DNA of 64,000 nt from Ochotona curzoniae. Its lineage: Eukaryota; Chordata; Mammalia; Lagomorpha; Ochotonidae. Shown here piece after piece: positions 60,201 to 61,389 of this stretch. Numbering within the stretch: the first letter of the stretch is position 1; each line of letters starts with the position of its first letter. The notes under the pieces were generated by a model, which had not been told where the DNA came from, searched no databases, and worked only from the letters and a program-made list of their open reading frames with translations. The translations under genes were made by a program, and so were the position numbers. Location: contig NW_024465369.1 of the NCBI RefSeq assembly GCF_017591425.1, positions 23,218,501 to 23,282,500 on the forward strand. The letters are read 5' to 3'.

Positions 60201-61389
60201 TAATCCCATTGGCAAAGGATTGGGAAAAGAGACAAAGAAGGATTTGTGTTTCCCCTTCAAATGAAAACATATTATTGAAAAATAGAATCTGAGCAGTTTC
60301 CTTTTAATTTTAAAAAGTAAAATATGAAGCAGGTGGCTGCAGTGATTTCAGCAGACTTCCATGTCAAATTACACATGACAGGAAGAAGCAGACCTGCTCA
60401 GTTGGACTAAGTTTGGTGAAGTCCCAGCAGCCTGGAACTTGTGAATATGGGTACAGCCTGAGAACCCTGCACCAGATGAATGAACTAGTACCACTTCTCA
60501 AATTTATTTAAACTTGTCATTTGCCCCCAAATTCTCTTTACTGCCTGCATTATATCACTTCTACACATTACTGCTGTCGCGTGGACATAATGCTGAATTA
60601 CAAATTTAAGCTTTTTTATTGACAGTTTCAGAAAATGACCTCTGCCTTTAAAAAAATTTAAATATCTGGCATGTATGAATACATTGCAAAGTTCCTGAAC
60701 ACCTATTTCATAACAGTCTAATGAATTTATACTCTGTGTGGATATTAATTGGAAATTTCAAATATATGTGTCATAAATAAGGTCTTCTAAATAGTTGAAA
60801 TGTGTTTTAACTCTGCTAATAAAAATAGTTATGGTAGTCTAACTCAAACTTTTATTTGGGCAGATGCTGGAATTATTTGATATTTGTTGCAATGGAATTA
60901 GAGTTTTCCATATATTACTACAATAATTTCTATTATTATTTCTGTTCTCTTCTACTTTTTAAGACATTTTGATTTATTGCGGATTGCGGTAAGTGAACTT
61001 GTTTTTCATATATACAGATTTAAGCACATGGTGACATTTCATGCCCAACCCTTCCTCTCACCTCGACTCCTAACCTCTCCCTTCTTTCCTTTCTCATTTT
61101 TTTCTTTTAATTTTTTTCACCATGACATATTTTCAGTTTATTTTCAAGACACAAGAAAACTTAGCTTTTAACTCAAAGGCAAAGCTGTACTCACCATTTC
61201 CAAGCAAGGTGATAAGAAACTCCACCTCTGCTAATGAGCGTATGTCTACTAACGTGCTGTTACTAGAGAGGCAAGCATGCAAAGCCTCATTCCAAGTCTT
61301 TCCTTCTTTATGAAGTTTGTAGCAATTACGATGGTAGGGTTCCCAGCCAGGCTCACAATGGGTGGCATAATATTTCCAAGCATCTTTTT
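103..61389 (-). CDS. PLA2R1: PLA2R1, M-type secretory phospholipase A2 receptor: 20 internal exons (partial gene)
   Basis: Twenty spliced exons on the minus strand encode 916 continuous codons that I recognise as PLA2R1, including the typical stretches TWIGLSS, YFWIALQDQNDTGEY, HCGSKREWICKIP and NTLEYGNRTYKI. The family is a type I membrane receptor with a cysteine-rich domain, a fibronectin II domain, eight CTLDs, one transmembrane helix and a short endocytic tail. It binds and clears secretory phospholipases A2 and is the main autoantigen of primary membranous nephropathy. The exons here cover CTLD2 to the start of CTLD8. LY75, MRC1 and MRC2 are close relatives, but the matching order of all 20 exons favours PLA2R1. 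No frameshift or in-frame stop was found, so the gene looks functional. Promoter, first exons and 3' end lie outside the window. Exon numbers 7-26 assume the usual 30-exon structure. Confidence 0.95.
745..890 (+). mobile_element. MIR SINE relic (weak)
   Basis: The words TCTTGGTTCTGCTACTTCCTGGCTGTGGGCATGG, here split by divergence, match the MIR core order (description of the defect, then site of the glycine-like motif). Diverged, edges approximate; recognised from memory of the MIR core. Confidence 0.5.
1600..1935 (+). mobile_element. LINE-2 3' end relic
   Basis: Read on the plus strand, the order of CCTCTGAAGGCCTC, TTCTTTAAGGTCCATC, CTTCAAAATGCC and TAGTACAGTGCCTTGTATAC fits a LINE-2 3' end. 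Its end lies about 35 bp from the donor side of the CTLD7 exon. Divergence is high and edges are approximate. Confidence 0.55.
1969..2137 (-). CDS. PLA2R1: PLA2R1 in-window exon 19 (probably exon 25): second half of CTLD7
   Basis: 169 nt, phase 0 to phase 1 (CCTCCACAG|AATGGT and CCCACTG|GTAGGT). It encodes NGLRFDWSDGTKSNFTFW, EDEESPFLGDCVFADTNG and WHSAACESFLQGAICHVP. The cysteines close CTLD7. An NFT sequon is visible at the SNFTF position. A LINE-2 relic ends less than 50 bp beyond its donor. Confidence 0.96.
2138..3654 (-). other. PLA2R1 intron with L1 relic
   Basis: Intron of 1517 bp inside CTLD7. It holds a (TTTC)-rich and T-rich patch near 2318-2341 and an old L1 tail. Nothing else recognised. 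Confidence 0.8.
2600..3190 (+). mobile_element. Old L1 (L1M-type) 3' region
   Basis: Plus-strand words GTTGGTGAGGATGTG, AATTGGTACAAACC, GGAGGGCAATTTGG, GGGAATGTATCCTAC and AAATGTCTCTTCATAGG follow the order of the L1M ORF2 end and 3' UTR. It has many substitutions, so it is an old insertion. Confidence 0.7.
3655..3893 (-). CDS. PLA2R1: PLA2R1 in-window exon 18 (probably exon 24): linker and first half of CTLD7
   Basis: 239 nt, the longest exon in the window, phase 1 to phase 0 (CATTCTAG|ATTCTT and GCCAAT|GTGGGT). It encodes SSGHHVNTSDMYPIPNTLEY, GNRTYKIIHANMTWYAAIKS, CLMHGAELVSITDQYQQSFL and HWIGLFTAN. NTS, NRT and NMT sequons are present. Intron retention would reach a stop after three more codons. 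CTLD7 is one of the domains reported to carry nephropathy epitopes (established knowledge). Confidence 0.96.
4640..4815 (+). mobile_element. MIR relic (weak)
   Basis: Words such as CAGGCACATTAATCTTTCTAACT and GATATAGCAGGTGCTCAATAAGTG (each diverged) follow the MIR 3' half, ending in the typical GTGCTCAATAAGTG. Confidence 0.55.
5311..5650 (-). mobile_element. CSINE (lagomorph tRNA-derived SINE)
   Basis: Reverse-orientation SINE: T-rich tail copy AAAAAGATTTATTTTTATTGG at low coordinates, then CACTCCCCAAGCGGC-like, GGCTTTGGGC and GGATCCTGGCAC blocks, and the head at 5640-5650. The target site is duplicated approximately as CTTGTTTCTC at 5301-5310 and 5655-5664. Confidence 0.9.
6430..6751 (-). 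mobile_element. CSINE, older subfamily
   Basis: Reverse-orientation SINE with GTTGTTTATTTAAAAGGCAG at the tail end, CATTCACTCCCCCAAATG and CATTTGGGCCATC blocks. Imperfect target-site duplication of about 15 bp (CTAAGTACCATTAAA at 6416 and CTTAGTATCATTAAA at 6752). More diverged than the copy at 5311. Confidence 0.88.
7005..7152 (-). CDS. PLA2R1: PLA2R1 in-window exon 17 (probably exon 23): end of CTLD6
   Basis: 148 nt, phase 0 to phase 1 (CTTTTTATAG|ATTCCC and TGCAGG|GTAAGA). It encodes IPNYNTTADQNHTPLCALL, SSNPNFHFTGKWYFEDC and GKEGYGFVCEKMQ. NTT and NHT sequons are visible; NTT is shared with human as I recall it. It closes CTLD6. Confidence 0.96.
7153..7506 (-). other. PLA2R1 short intron
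   Basis: 354-bp AT-rich intron inside CTLD6 with no recognised repeat. Confidence 0.85.
7507..7637 (-). CDS. PLA2R1: PLA2R1 in-window exon 16 (probably exon 22): CTLD6 centre
   Basis: 131 nt, phase 1 to phase 0 (TTTTTCAG|CTTTCA and CTAAAT|GTAAGC). It encodes FITMNLFGQTANVWIGLQND, DYEKWLNGNPVIYSNW and SPSDILN, with the WIGL motif and the NW strand of CTLD6. The intron that follows is only 354 bp. Confidence 0.96.
7638..8294 (-). other. PLA2R1 short intron
   Basis: 657-bp intron inside CTLD6. Nothing recognised apart from an uncertain trace of a MIR near 8060-8170. Confidence 0.8.
8295..8412 (-). CDS. PLA2R1: PLA2R1 in-window exon 15 (probably exon 21): CTLD6 helical part
   Basis: 118 nt, phase 0 to phase 1 (TTTTTATAG|TGTCTT and GAGCAAG|GTAGAG). 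It encodes CLLVNIPKDPSSRKNWTYAR, DSCVAKGG and TLVAIESEVEQ. The part around ARDSCVAKGG differs more from the human protein I remember than the other exons do, while the cysteine is kept. An NWT sequon is present. Confidence 0.94.
9402..9713 (-). mobile_element. CSINE
   Basis: Reverse-orientation copy: TTAAAAGATTTATTTTTAAA tail end, GGTCTTCCACACCCACTG, GTCTCCCATGTGAGTGCAGG and ACTTGGGCTATC blocks, head ending in CTGGACCC. Moderately diverged. Confidence 0.88.
9990..10190 (+). mobile_element. MER5-like hAT DNA-transposon relic
   Basis: The block order TTTTGCCCCTTGGGAGATG, TTTGGATAATGTTTGGAGA, TTTTGGGTGTTACAATGG, GCTGTTGAACATTTTATA and AAAGAATTATCCAGC, AATAGTGCTGAGA fits MER5A/B as I remember it. 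Edges approximate. Confidence 0.75.
11382..11405 (+). repeat. Short (CA)n microsatellite
   Basis: Imperfect CA run with one CATA interruption, about 12 units. Confidence 0.8.
11590..12065 (-). mobile_element. Old L1 3' region, antisense
   Basis: The plus strand reads as the reverse of an L1M tail: GAATAGTATTCTACTATC, ATATACCACTGTTTATTTATC, AATAAATAAAACTGCTATAAA, TACCCTCCATCAGTGAACC. A 15-bp unit (ATGTGGCTTGTTTG) is duplicated just before it at 11582-11610. Confidence 0.7.
12085..12235 (+). mobile_element. MIR relic (weak)
   Basis: The stretch with TTCTTATCTACAAAATGGGAATAATTCTGTG (diverged) resembles the MIR core. It lies between two L1 relics of opposite orientation. Confidence 0.45.
12245..12685 (+). 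mobile_element. Old L1 3' region, sense
   Basis: CAATCCAGATGCCCATCAATGG, ATGAATGGATAAACC, TACAACATGGATGAATCTCG and AAACAAACCAGCAGAAAAGG follow the L1M ORF2 end and 3' UTR. It ends in an A-rich tail near 12655-12672. Confidence 0.8.
13462..13601 (-). CDS. PLA2R1: PLA2R1 in-window exon 14 (probably exon 20): end of CTLD5, linker, start of CTLD6
   Basis: 140 nt, phase 1 to phase 0 (CTCCTCTAG|GACTCTG and TATAAG|GTAAAT). LWDIQDCAVSMPGICKRK closes CTLD5. EFWVIEKEKNTPKQHG is a charged linker. TCPKGWLYFDYK opens CTLD6. A 171-codon open frame on the opposite strand here is a shadow of this exon and intron. Confidence 0.96.
13602..15012 (-). other. PLA2R1 intron
   Basis: Intron of 1411 bp inside CTLD5. 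It contains a T/TTTG-rich run (14083-14119). A 102-codon open frame on the minus strand at 14248-14556 has no recognisable domain. Nothing else seen. Confidence 0.8.
14083..14119 (+). repeat. T-rich / (TTTG)n simple repeat
   Basis: T run followed by four TTTG units. On the minus strand, the sense strand of the gene, it is an A-rich tract. Confidence 0.8.
15013..15116 (-). CDS. PLA2R1: PLA2R1 in-window exon 13 (probably exon 19): CTLD5 strands
   Basis: 104 nt, phase 2 to phase 1 (TCCCACAG|GTGGAG and ATAACAG|GTGATT). It encodes WRDGTPVIYQNWD, KERERSMNNQSQRC and AFISSIT. An NQS sequon is present. Retaining the following intron would add GDFADPTWGL and then reach a stop, so the GTGATT donor is needed to reach the next in-frame exon. 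Confidence 0.95.
15117..15724 (-). other. PLA2R1 short intron
   Basis: 608-bp AT-rich intron inside CTLD5; no recognised repeat. Confidence 0.85.
15725..15789 (-). CDS. PLA2R1: PLA2R1 in-window exon 12 (probably exon 18): CTLD5 WWIG segment
   Basis: 65 nt, phase 0 to phase 2 (CTTTAACAG|CTCTCC and TTGCG|GTAGGA). It encodes LSKFGSNWWIGIQEEEAKDEL. It carries the WIG core motif of CTLD5. The split arginine codon is completed by the next exon. Confidence 0.94.
15998..16075 (-). mobile_element. CSINE head fragment (possible)
   Basis: On the minus strand the order GGCATCTGGGGGTGGTCATT, GTGGCACAGTGGGTTAATCA fits a diverged CSINE head. No tail or duplication is visible. Confidence 0.45.
17735..18110 (+). 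mobile_element. MLT1-like solo LTR (ERVL-MaLR)
   Basis: Block order CATATTGAAACCCTAATCCCC, GAGGCCTTTGGAG, GAATGGAATTAGTACCCTTA, TTTTGCCACGTGGGGACATAG, CTTACTAGACACCAAATG matches an MLT1 LTR from memory. It is an ancient fossil with no coding capacity. Edges approximate. Confidence 0.75.
18690..18855 (+). mobile_element. MIR relic (weak)
   Basis: GCCTTCTCATGTATAAAACG, CTCCTACAGAGGGTTTTGG and CATAGTGCTTAACATGG keep the order of the MIR 3' half. Confidence 0.55.
19340..19625 (+). mobile_element. LINE-2 3' end relic
   Basis: The end reads GACTGTCAGGTGTTGG, AGGGCAGGAATTTTTGTC, CTTAATCCCTAGAAGG and TTCTTAATAAATATGTGTGG, the typical order of a LINE-2 3' terminus. Confidence 0.65.
19852..20009 (-). 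CDS. PLA2R1: PLA2R1 in-window exon 11 (probably exon 17): CTLD5 N-terminal half
   Basis: 158 nt, phase 1 to phase 0 (TTTGGTCAG|ATGCACC and AGAGCG|GTATTTG). It encodes APWLFYHDAEYLFQTY, PSEWSSFEFACGWL, RSDILTIHSA and HEQEFILRKIRA. CTLD5 is described as the main phospholipase A2-binding domain of the receptor (established knowledge). The donor GTATTT is weaker than most here. Confidence 0.94.
20010..20467 (-). other. PLA2R1 short intron
   Basis: 458-bp AT-rich intron between the microexon and the next CTLD5 exon. No repeat recognised. Confidence 0.85.
20468..20503 (-). CDS. PLA2R1: PLA2R1 in-window exon 10 (probably exon 16): 36-nt linker microexon
   Basis: 36 nt, entered in phase 1 after CTTTGCAG and left in phase 1 at CAATTTG|GTAAGC. 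It encodes VKPTIPSWYQF plus parts of two split D codons. It lies between CTLD4 and CTLD5 and is too short for ORF-based detection; it was found because the neighbouring exons leave a gap that only this piece fills. Its length is a multiple of three, so skipping it would keep the frame. A perfect 11-bp inverted repeat lies about 150 nt upstream of its acceptor. Confidence 0.93.
20504..21068 (-). other. PLA2R1 short intron upstream of the microexon
   Basis: 565-bp intron between CTLD4 and the 36-nt microexon. It carries a perfect inverted repeat, listed separately. Confidence 0.85.
20652..20682. repeat. Perfect inverted repeat, 11-bp stem with 9-nt loop
   Basis: GGTTCCTTCTC (20652-20662) is exactly complementary to GAGAAGGAACC (20672-20682). 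In the transcript this would form a hairpin about 150 nt upstream of the acceptor of the 36-nt microexon. A role in splicing is only inferred from position. Confidence 0.7.
21069..21201 (-). CDS. PLA2R1: PLA2R1 in-window exon 9 (probably exon 15): end of CTLD4
   Basis: 133 nt, phase 0 to phase 1 (CTGCTGCAG|GTTGTC and CAAGAG|GTAAAAA). It encodes VVSSFLDNTYFEEDIRNC, AVYKANKTLLPMHCG and SKREWICKIPR, which closes CTLD4 with its conserved cysteines. An NKT sequon is present. Confidence 0.96.
21202..23709 (-). other. PLA2R1 intron with one CSINE
   Basis: Intron of 2508 bp inside CTLD4. Apart from the CSINE, 22120-23709 shows nothing I can name; 22600-22860 might be an L1 relic but is too diverged to call. 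Confidence 0.8.
21781..22112 (+). mobile_element. CSINE, pika-type head
   Basis: Plus orientation. The head is ATAGCCTGGTGGCTAAATTC, then GCACGCACCAAGATCCCATA, CTCCCTGCTTGTGGCCTG, GGCCCAAAGCCTTGGGACCC and a CCAATAAAAATAAACTC tail followed by a T/A run. The A and B box positions of a tRNA-derived head are visible but decayed. Confidence 0.92.
23710..23794 (-). CDS. PLA2R1: PLA2R1 in-window exon 8 (probably exon 14): CTLD4 WIGF segment
   Basis: 85 nt: 1 nt that completes the split codon plus 28 codons, ending in phase 0. The acceptor is CTCTCTAG|GACAGAAG and the donor is ACTCCT|GTAAGTC. It encodes TEERQFWIGFNKRNPLN and SGSWEWSDRTP, the central WIG motif and W-x-W-D strand of CTLD4. Confidence 0.95.
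24764..24825 (+). repeat. Tandem duplication, period 32 bp
   Basis: GGACAGTGACCACCTGGAGG and the following TTAAGCCAG are repeated once with a single mismatch (AGTG versus AGCG). First copy starts at 24764, second at 24796. Confidence 0.85.
24987..25024 (+). repeat. (CA)n microsatellite
   Basis: Uninterrupted run of about 19 CA units. Long enough to expect length polymorphism. Confidence 0.95.
25231..25535 (-). mobile_element. CSINE, pika type
   Basis: Reverse orientation: TTTTTAAAAAAGATTATTTT at the tail end, GGTTCACTCCCCAAGTGACC, CAAGGCTTTGGGCCATCC and ACAAGCAGGGAGCTGG blocks, head ending GTGCAGGGCCC. A probable imperfect target duplication is CATTTGACTTTT versus CATTTTACTTTA. Confidence 0.92.
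26031..26078 (+). repeat. Tandem duplication, period 24 bp
   Basis: TAGAACACTCTATGAGATCA plus AGAT is present twice without mismatch, starting at 26031 and 26055. Confidence 0.9.
27175..27320 (-). CDS. PLA2R1: PLA2R1 in-window exon 7 (probably exon 13): CTLD4 helical part
   Basis: 146 nt, phase 0 to phase 2 (TTCTGCAG|GTATTTC and AATCG|GTAAGTA). It encodes VFHSEKVLMKRSWREAEAFC, EEFGAHLASF, AHVEEENFVN and ELLHSKFN. The split codon after N reads CGG (R) and is followed by T, so the sequon is NRT; I recall NWT in human, meaning the glycosylation site would be kept. Confidence 0.95.
27415..27680 (-). mobile_element. MIR relic, possibly interrupted
   Basis: TAACATTTATTGAGCG at one end and GATGAGGAAAATCAAGCCAAG, GAGAGGTTAC, GGCAGAGCTAGGATTAGATC at the other are MIR words in reverse orientation, with extra sequence between them. 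Confidence 0.65.
28230..28370 (+). mobile_element. MIR relic
   Basis: CACTGCACCAGGAGTCCCAAG, GATCTTGAGCAAATCACTTA and CTAACCTCAGTTAATGCG follow the MIR core in sense orientation. Confidence 0.65.
28702..28724 (+). repeat. Short (CA)n microsatellite
   Basis: About eleven CA units with one CATA interruption. Confidence 0.8.
28971..29281 (+). mobile_element. CSINE, pika-type head
   Basis: Plus orientation: GATAGCCTAGTGGCTAAATC head, GCTTGTGGCCTGGGAGAGC, GGCCCAAAGTCTTGGGACCC, GCCACTTAGGGAGTGAAC and AATAAATAAATACATC tail. One of the better preserved copies. Confidence 0.93.
29815..29935 (-). mobile_element. Ancient interspersed repeat (MIR/L2-like, weak)
   Basis: TTAAGCATCTACTATGTGCC, AGACACTGTTTTGC and GGTGCTAGGATAAGGG resemble a common ancient repeat core. 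It ends about 30 bp from the donor side of a CTLD3/4 exon. Family assignment uncertain. Confidence 0.45.
29964..30166 (-). CDS. PLA2R1: PLA2R1 in-window exon 6 (probably exon 12): end of CTLD3, linker, start of CTLD4
   Basis: 203 nt, phase 1 to phase 0 (TTTTCAG|AATATAG and TTCAAG|GTAACAC). YSGGCVAIRG, GHWEVKDCRHF and MSLCK close CTLD3. A basic linker (VKTWKKNKHEERW) leads to the CTLD4 start, PFHPCFMDWE and PGLASCFK. The splice-joined codon at the previous boundary reads CAA (Q) where I recall R in the human protein. Confidence 0.96.
30546..30606 (+). repeat. Purine-rich (GA) simple sequence
   Basis: Almost pure G/A sequence with AGAGAGAAAGGGAGAGAGAG-like content; on the gene's sense strand it is pyrimidine-rich. 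Confidence 0.75.
30772..30823 (+). repeat. Perfect tandem duplication, period 26 bp
   Basis: GAGTTAAGATCCTCAAGTTT plus GTCAGT occurs twice without mismatch (from 30772 and 30798), which suggests a recent event. Confidence 0.92.
31555..31690 (+). mobile_element. MIR relic (weak)
   Basis: ATGATGATCAAATGAAATGATG and AAAGCACTCTATAAGACAT resemble the MIR 3' half. Highly diverged. Confidence 0.45.
32670..32905 (-). mobile_element. MIR relic
   Basis: TTTGCTAGGTGCTTCG, CTTCAAGGCAGGTACTGGTAT, GAACCAACTGAGGCATGAAG and GGGACACACAGTTAGCGGG follow the MIR in reverse orientation over nearly its full length. Confidence 0.75.
33275..33565 (+). mobile_element. CSINE, old and diverged
   Basis: GCTCTAGTGATTAAGATGCC head, CTGGGAGAGGGAAGTGAG middle, then the CTCTCTCTCTGTTTTTATTG zone and an A run near 33550. 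Many substitutions and indels. Confidence 0.65.
34151..34198 (+). repeat. (CA)n microsatellite
   Basis: About 22 CA units, interrupted once by CATA near the start. Confidence 0.95.
36300..37397 (-). mobile_element. Old L1 3' UTR, antisense
   Basis: On the plus strand, GTGTGAAAGTACAGAGTATC, CATCTACCAGCAACGCATTCCC, TCAATTTTTGTTTGTCTGG and ATTCTAGGTTGATGC follow a reversed L1M 3' UTR. Several 60-120 codon open frames here have no independent support. The relic may continue beyond the CSINE at 37398 to about 38500. Confidence 0.65.
37398..37705 (+). mobile_element. CSINE, older subfamily
   Basis: GGTATAGCAGTTAAGTCACT head, CCCATGTAGAAGTGCCTGG, CAAATGGTTGGATCCATG and CATTTGGGGAAATGAACTGG blocks. 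It interrupts an L1 relic. Confidence 0.8.
37791..37928 (+). repeat. Minisatellite, period 52 bp, about 2.6 copies
   Basis: GTGAGTGGT starts at 37795, 37847 and 37899, exactly 52 bp apart. Each unit contains a TTCTGGGGC[AT]GGT block and GGTGGTAG[AG]GTGCA. A few substitutions between units. It may be an expanded part of an L1 3' UTR. Confidence 0.88.
39238..39565 (+). mobile_element. CSINE
   Basis: GGGGTCAGCGATGTGACTGG head, GCTGGCATTCCACATGGGC, GCTCCCTGCTTACCTGGGAA, ACTTGGGCCCCTGTACGC and CTTTCAAATAAATACAATG tail. Confidence 0.9.
39578..39872 (+). mobile_element. CSINE, directly following another copy
   Basis: GGGCCTGTTCAACAGACTAA head, TCCTCCACCTGCAGTGC, CTTGGGCTCCTGCACC, GGAGACACAGGAGAAGCTCC and TCTGCCTTTCAAATAGAAAT tail. 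It sits head-to-tail with the copy ending near 39565. Confidence 0.88.
41130..41400 (+). mobile_element. CSINE, older subfamily, shortened
   Basis: GTGCAGCCATTACAAAGTAC head, GGTGCCTGCATCCCATATTA, CTGTCTCTCTTTCTTTCAAG near the end. The central block is partly deleted. Confidence 0.75.
41848..42014 (-). CDS. PLA2R1: PLA2R1 in-window exon 5 (probably exon 11): centre of CTLD3
   Basis: 167 nt. One nt completes the split arginine codon, 55 codons follow and 1 nt is left over. The donor is CAGCCCC|GTGAGT. It encodes FEQAFITSLISNVANK, DSYFWIALQDQNDTGEYSW and PVQYTHWNAHQP. An NDT sequon is present. The exon is isolated between the two largest introns of the window, 12.9 kb upstream and 11.7 kb downstream. 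Confidence 0.96.
43862..44145 (+). mobile_element. CSINE, older subfamily
   Basis: TTTGATGCAGTGGTTAAAATG head, TTGATTCCAGCTTCCTGC, CAGCTTGGCCCAGCCCTGGC, GCTTGGGAAGTGAATTAC and TGCCTTTCAAATGATAAAAA tail with an A run. Confidence 0.85.
45155..45535 (-). mobile_element. CSINE carrying an internal CA microsatellite
   Basis: Reverse orientation: GAGTTTTATTTGTTTGAAAGG tail end, a CA run, then CTCACTTCCTAAATGGCC, GGCTGAGCTGGGCTGAATCC and CAGGAAGCTGGAATCAGAAG blocks. The CA run has grown inside the element and displaces the two halves. Confidence 0.8.
45205..45258 (+). repeat. (CA)n microsatellite inside a CSINE
   Basis: GCACACACACATGCACAC start, then about 20 uninterrupted CA units. Confidence 0.95.
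46568..46893 (-). mobile_element. CSINE inside L1
   Basis: Reverse orientation: AAAAAAAATATTTATTTGC tail end, GGTTCACTCCCCAAGTGGC, GTCCCAAGGCTTTGGGACATC, CCACAAGCAGGGAGCTGG and head ending ATCAGGCCC. Confidence 0.92.
47435..47738 (+). mobile_element. CSINE inside L1
   Basis: GTGTTCTGGTGTAGTGGGTAAG head, GGGACACCAGCATCCTATAG, CAGCCATGGCAGCCATTTGG and CCTTACAAGTAAATAAATAC tail. Confidence 0.88.
48271..48610 (+). mobile_element. CSINE inside L1
   Basis: GGGGCCGATGTCATGACACA head, CTGTGGCGCCAGCATCCC, CAAGTCCTTGGGATCCTGC, GGGAGACCCGGAGGAG and CTTTCGAATAAAAATGAATA tail. Head type differs from the pika-type copies. Confidence 0.92.
49247..49594 (+). mobile_element. Youngest-looking CSINE, with perfect 13-bp target-site duplication
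   Basis: The head reads GCTCAGCGCAGTAGCCTAGT then GGCTAAAGTCCTCG. The B-box-like GGTTCTAATCC lies at about 49316-49326. The tail is AATAAATAAATAAATC plus A-rich. AAAAAGTGGTATA occurs directly before (49234-49246) and directly after (49595-49607). The L1 sequence resumes without loss after the duplication. Confidence 0.97.
49620..49918 (-). mobile_element. CSINE inside L1
   Basis: Reverse orientation: TTTTTTAAAAAAGAGTTATT tail end, GGTTCACTCCCCAAGTGC, CAAGGCCTTGGGCCATC and head ending CACCAGGCCC. The target duplication is short and imperfect (TGAATTCTT versus TGGATTCTT). Confidence 0.9.
49955..50285 (+). mobile_element. CSINE inside L1
   Basis: AGGCCTGGTGAAATGACTCAG head, ATCCTATATAGGTGCCAG, GCCTGGGAAAGCAGTAAAGG, TTGGGGAGTGAACCAGCAG and CCAATAAAAATATACTTG tail. 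Confidence 0.9.
51747..52227 (+). mobile_element. Tigger-like (pogo) non-autonomous DNA-transposon relic
   Basis: The left end TGGTGACCCTTGAACAATG and the right end (AACCATTGAACTTCAAGGTCA) are inverted copies with mismatches. The left end is followed by AACTTCTGTGTATAACTTT, as in known Tigger-derived MER elements. Interior is AT-rich with no coding capacity. Family name from memory. Confidence 0.65.
53380..53655 (+). mobile_element. CSINE, older subfamily
   Basis: GGGCCTAATAGATTAGATGC head, ACCCCCACACTGGAATAC, GCACGTGGGAGACCTGGG and GTCATTGTGGGCATTTGGGG blocks, CTCTCTTTCTCTCTC near the tail. Confidence 0.82.
53965..54210 (-). mobile_element. CSINE, older, probably truncated
   Basis: Reverse orientation: CTCATTTATTTGTTTATTTG tail end, CACTGATTCACTTCCCAAATG, GCCAGGCTAGGCTGAAGCC blocks. 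The head is unclear. Confidence 0.75.
54959..55071 (-). CDS. PLA2R1: PLA2R1 in-window exon 4 (probably exon 10): start of CTLD3
   Basis: 113 nt, phase 0 to phase 2. The acceptor is TTTTTTTAAG and the donor is AGACAG|GTACCT. It encodes AWERHGEFCYKIDTVL, RSFKDASNGYYC and PPALATISD. These are the first strand and helix of CTLD3. The intron between this exon and the previous one is only 538 bp; the intron on the 3' side is 12.9 kb. Confidence 0.95.
55072..55609 (-). other. PLA2R1 short intron with purine-rich tract
   Basis: 538-bp intron between the end of CTLD2 and CTLD3. It contains a purine-rich plus strand from about 55335 to 55490. No mobile element recognised. Confidence 0.85.
55335..55490 (+). 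repeat. Polypurine tract with (GA)n core
   Basis: Mostly G/A on the plus strand, with a (GA)n run at about 55379-55400 and G-rich blocks (GGGAAGGGAGGGG, AAGGGGGAG). The sense RNA of PLA2R1 would carry the pyrimidine strand. Such tracts can form triplex DNA. Confidence 0.85.
55610..55708 (-). CDS. PLA2R1: PLA2R1 in-window exon 3 (probably exon 9): end of CTLD2, linker, first cysteine of CTLD3
   Basis: 99 nt, exactly 33 codons, phase 0 at both ends (TCTTAG|GAGGGACAC and TCAGAG|GTAAGTG). EGHWKVTKCED and FYTCK close CTLD2 with its last two disulfide cysteines. PGHVLSDAESGCSE is the linker to CTLD3. Because it is symmetric, skipping this exon would keep the frame but remove the CTLD2 closing cysteines. 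A purine-rich tract and a nearly G-free tract lie in the introns on either side. Confidence 0.95.
56089..56748. repeat. Nearly G-free C/A low-complexity tract
   Basis: Only two G residues (56163 and 56673) in 660 bases of plus strand; 509 consecutive bases (56164-56672) have none. Composition grades from A-rich CAAA-like text (56101-56400) to C-rich text (56401-56600) with a run of 21 C at 56550-56570, then to A/C/T text. On the minus strand it is G/T-rich with long G runs. Two long minus-strand open frames here are by-products of the missing bases, not genes. It is either a genuine extreme-skew sequence or a sequencing/assembly artefact. Confidence 0.9.
57418..57730 (+). mobile_element. CSINE, older subfamily
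   Basis: CATGGTGGAGTGGGCAGTGA head, CTTCAGCTTCCTGCTGG, CTGCCACCCACATGGGC, AGGGAGTGAACTGGCAAG and CTGTCTCTGTGTCTG blocks before an A-rich end. Confidence 0.75.
58400..59050 (+). mobile_element. LINE-2 relic (ORF2 end and 3' end)
   Basis: CTCCCGTTTGACC, GGGCCTTTACGTTTGC, TATCCCCTGCCTAGATTTTC, CAGCTTAAATGCCATCTCTT and GTGACCGTCTCTATGAAG follow the LINE-2 order closely. The 126-codon minus-strand open frame at 58616-58996 lies inside this relic and is not a gene. Confidence 0.8.
59134..59291 (-). CDS. PLA2R1: PLA2R1 in-window exon 2 (probably exon 8): centre of CTLD2
   Basis: 158 nt, entered in phase 1 after TTTCTTACAG and ending in phase 0 at GAGCAATCT|GTAAGT. It encodes ASKTWIGLSSNTFPV (the CTLD WIGL motif), FEWSNGSSVVFTNWHKLEP and NRSQLCVSAEQS. 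Two N-glycosylation sequons (NGS, NRS) are visible. The reading joins in frame to the exons on both sides. Confidence 0.96.
59292..61194 (-). other. PLA2R1 intron with one CSINE
   Basis: Intron of 1903 bp inside CTLD2. 60120-61194 holds AT-rich unassigned sequence and a C/T-rich patch near 61040-61110. Confidence 0.8.
59780..60115 (+). mobile_element. CSINE
   Basis: GAGGTTGGTGCTGTGACACA head, CTGTGGTGCCAGCATCC, GAGGTCCTTGGAACCCTGC, TTGGGGAGTGAAGCAGC and GCCTTTCCAATAAAATAAAT tail with a long A run. Confidence 0.92.
61195..61389 (-). CDS. PLA2R1: PLA2R1 in-window exon 1 (probably exon 7): start of CTLD2
   Basis: 195 nt. The acceptor is TTTGAAAAG before AAAAAGATG and the donor is GAAATG|GTGAGT. 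It completes a split codon with 2 nt, encodes 64 codons and leaves 1 nt. The peptide begins KDAWKYYATHCEPGW, then NCYKLHKEGKTWNEAL and AEVEFLITLLGN. This is the N-terminal half of a CTLD, with the first cysteines and the first helix. It is the most 5' exon found in the window. Confidence 0.95.
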
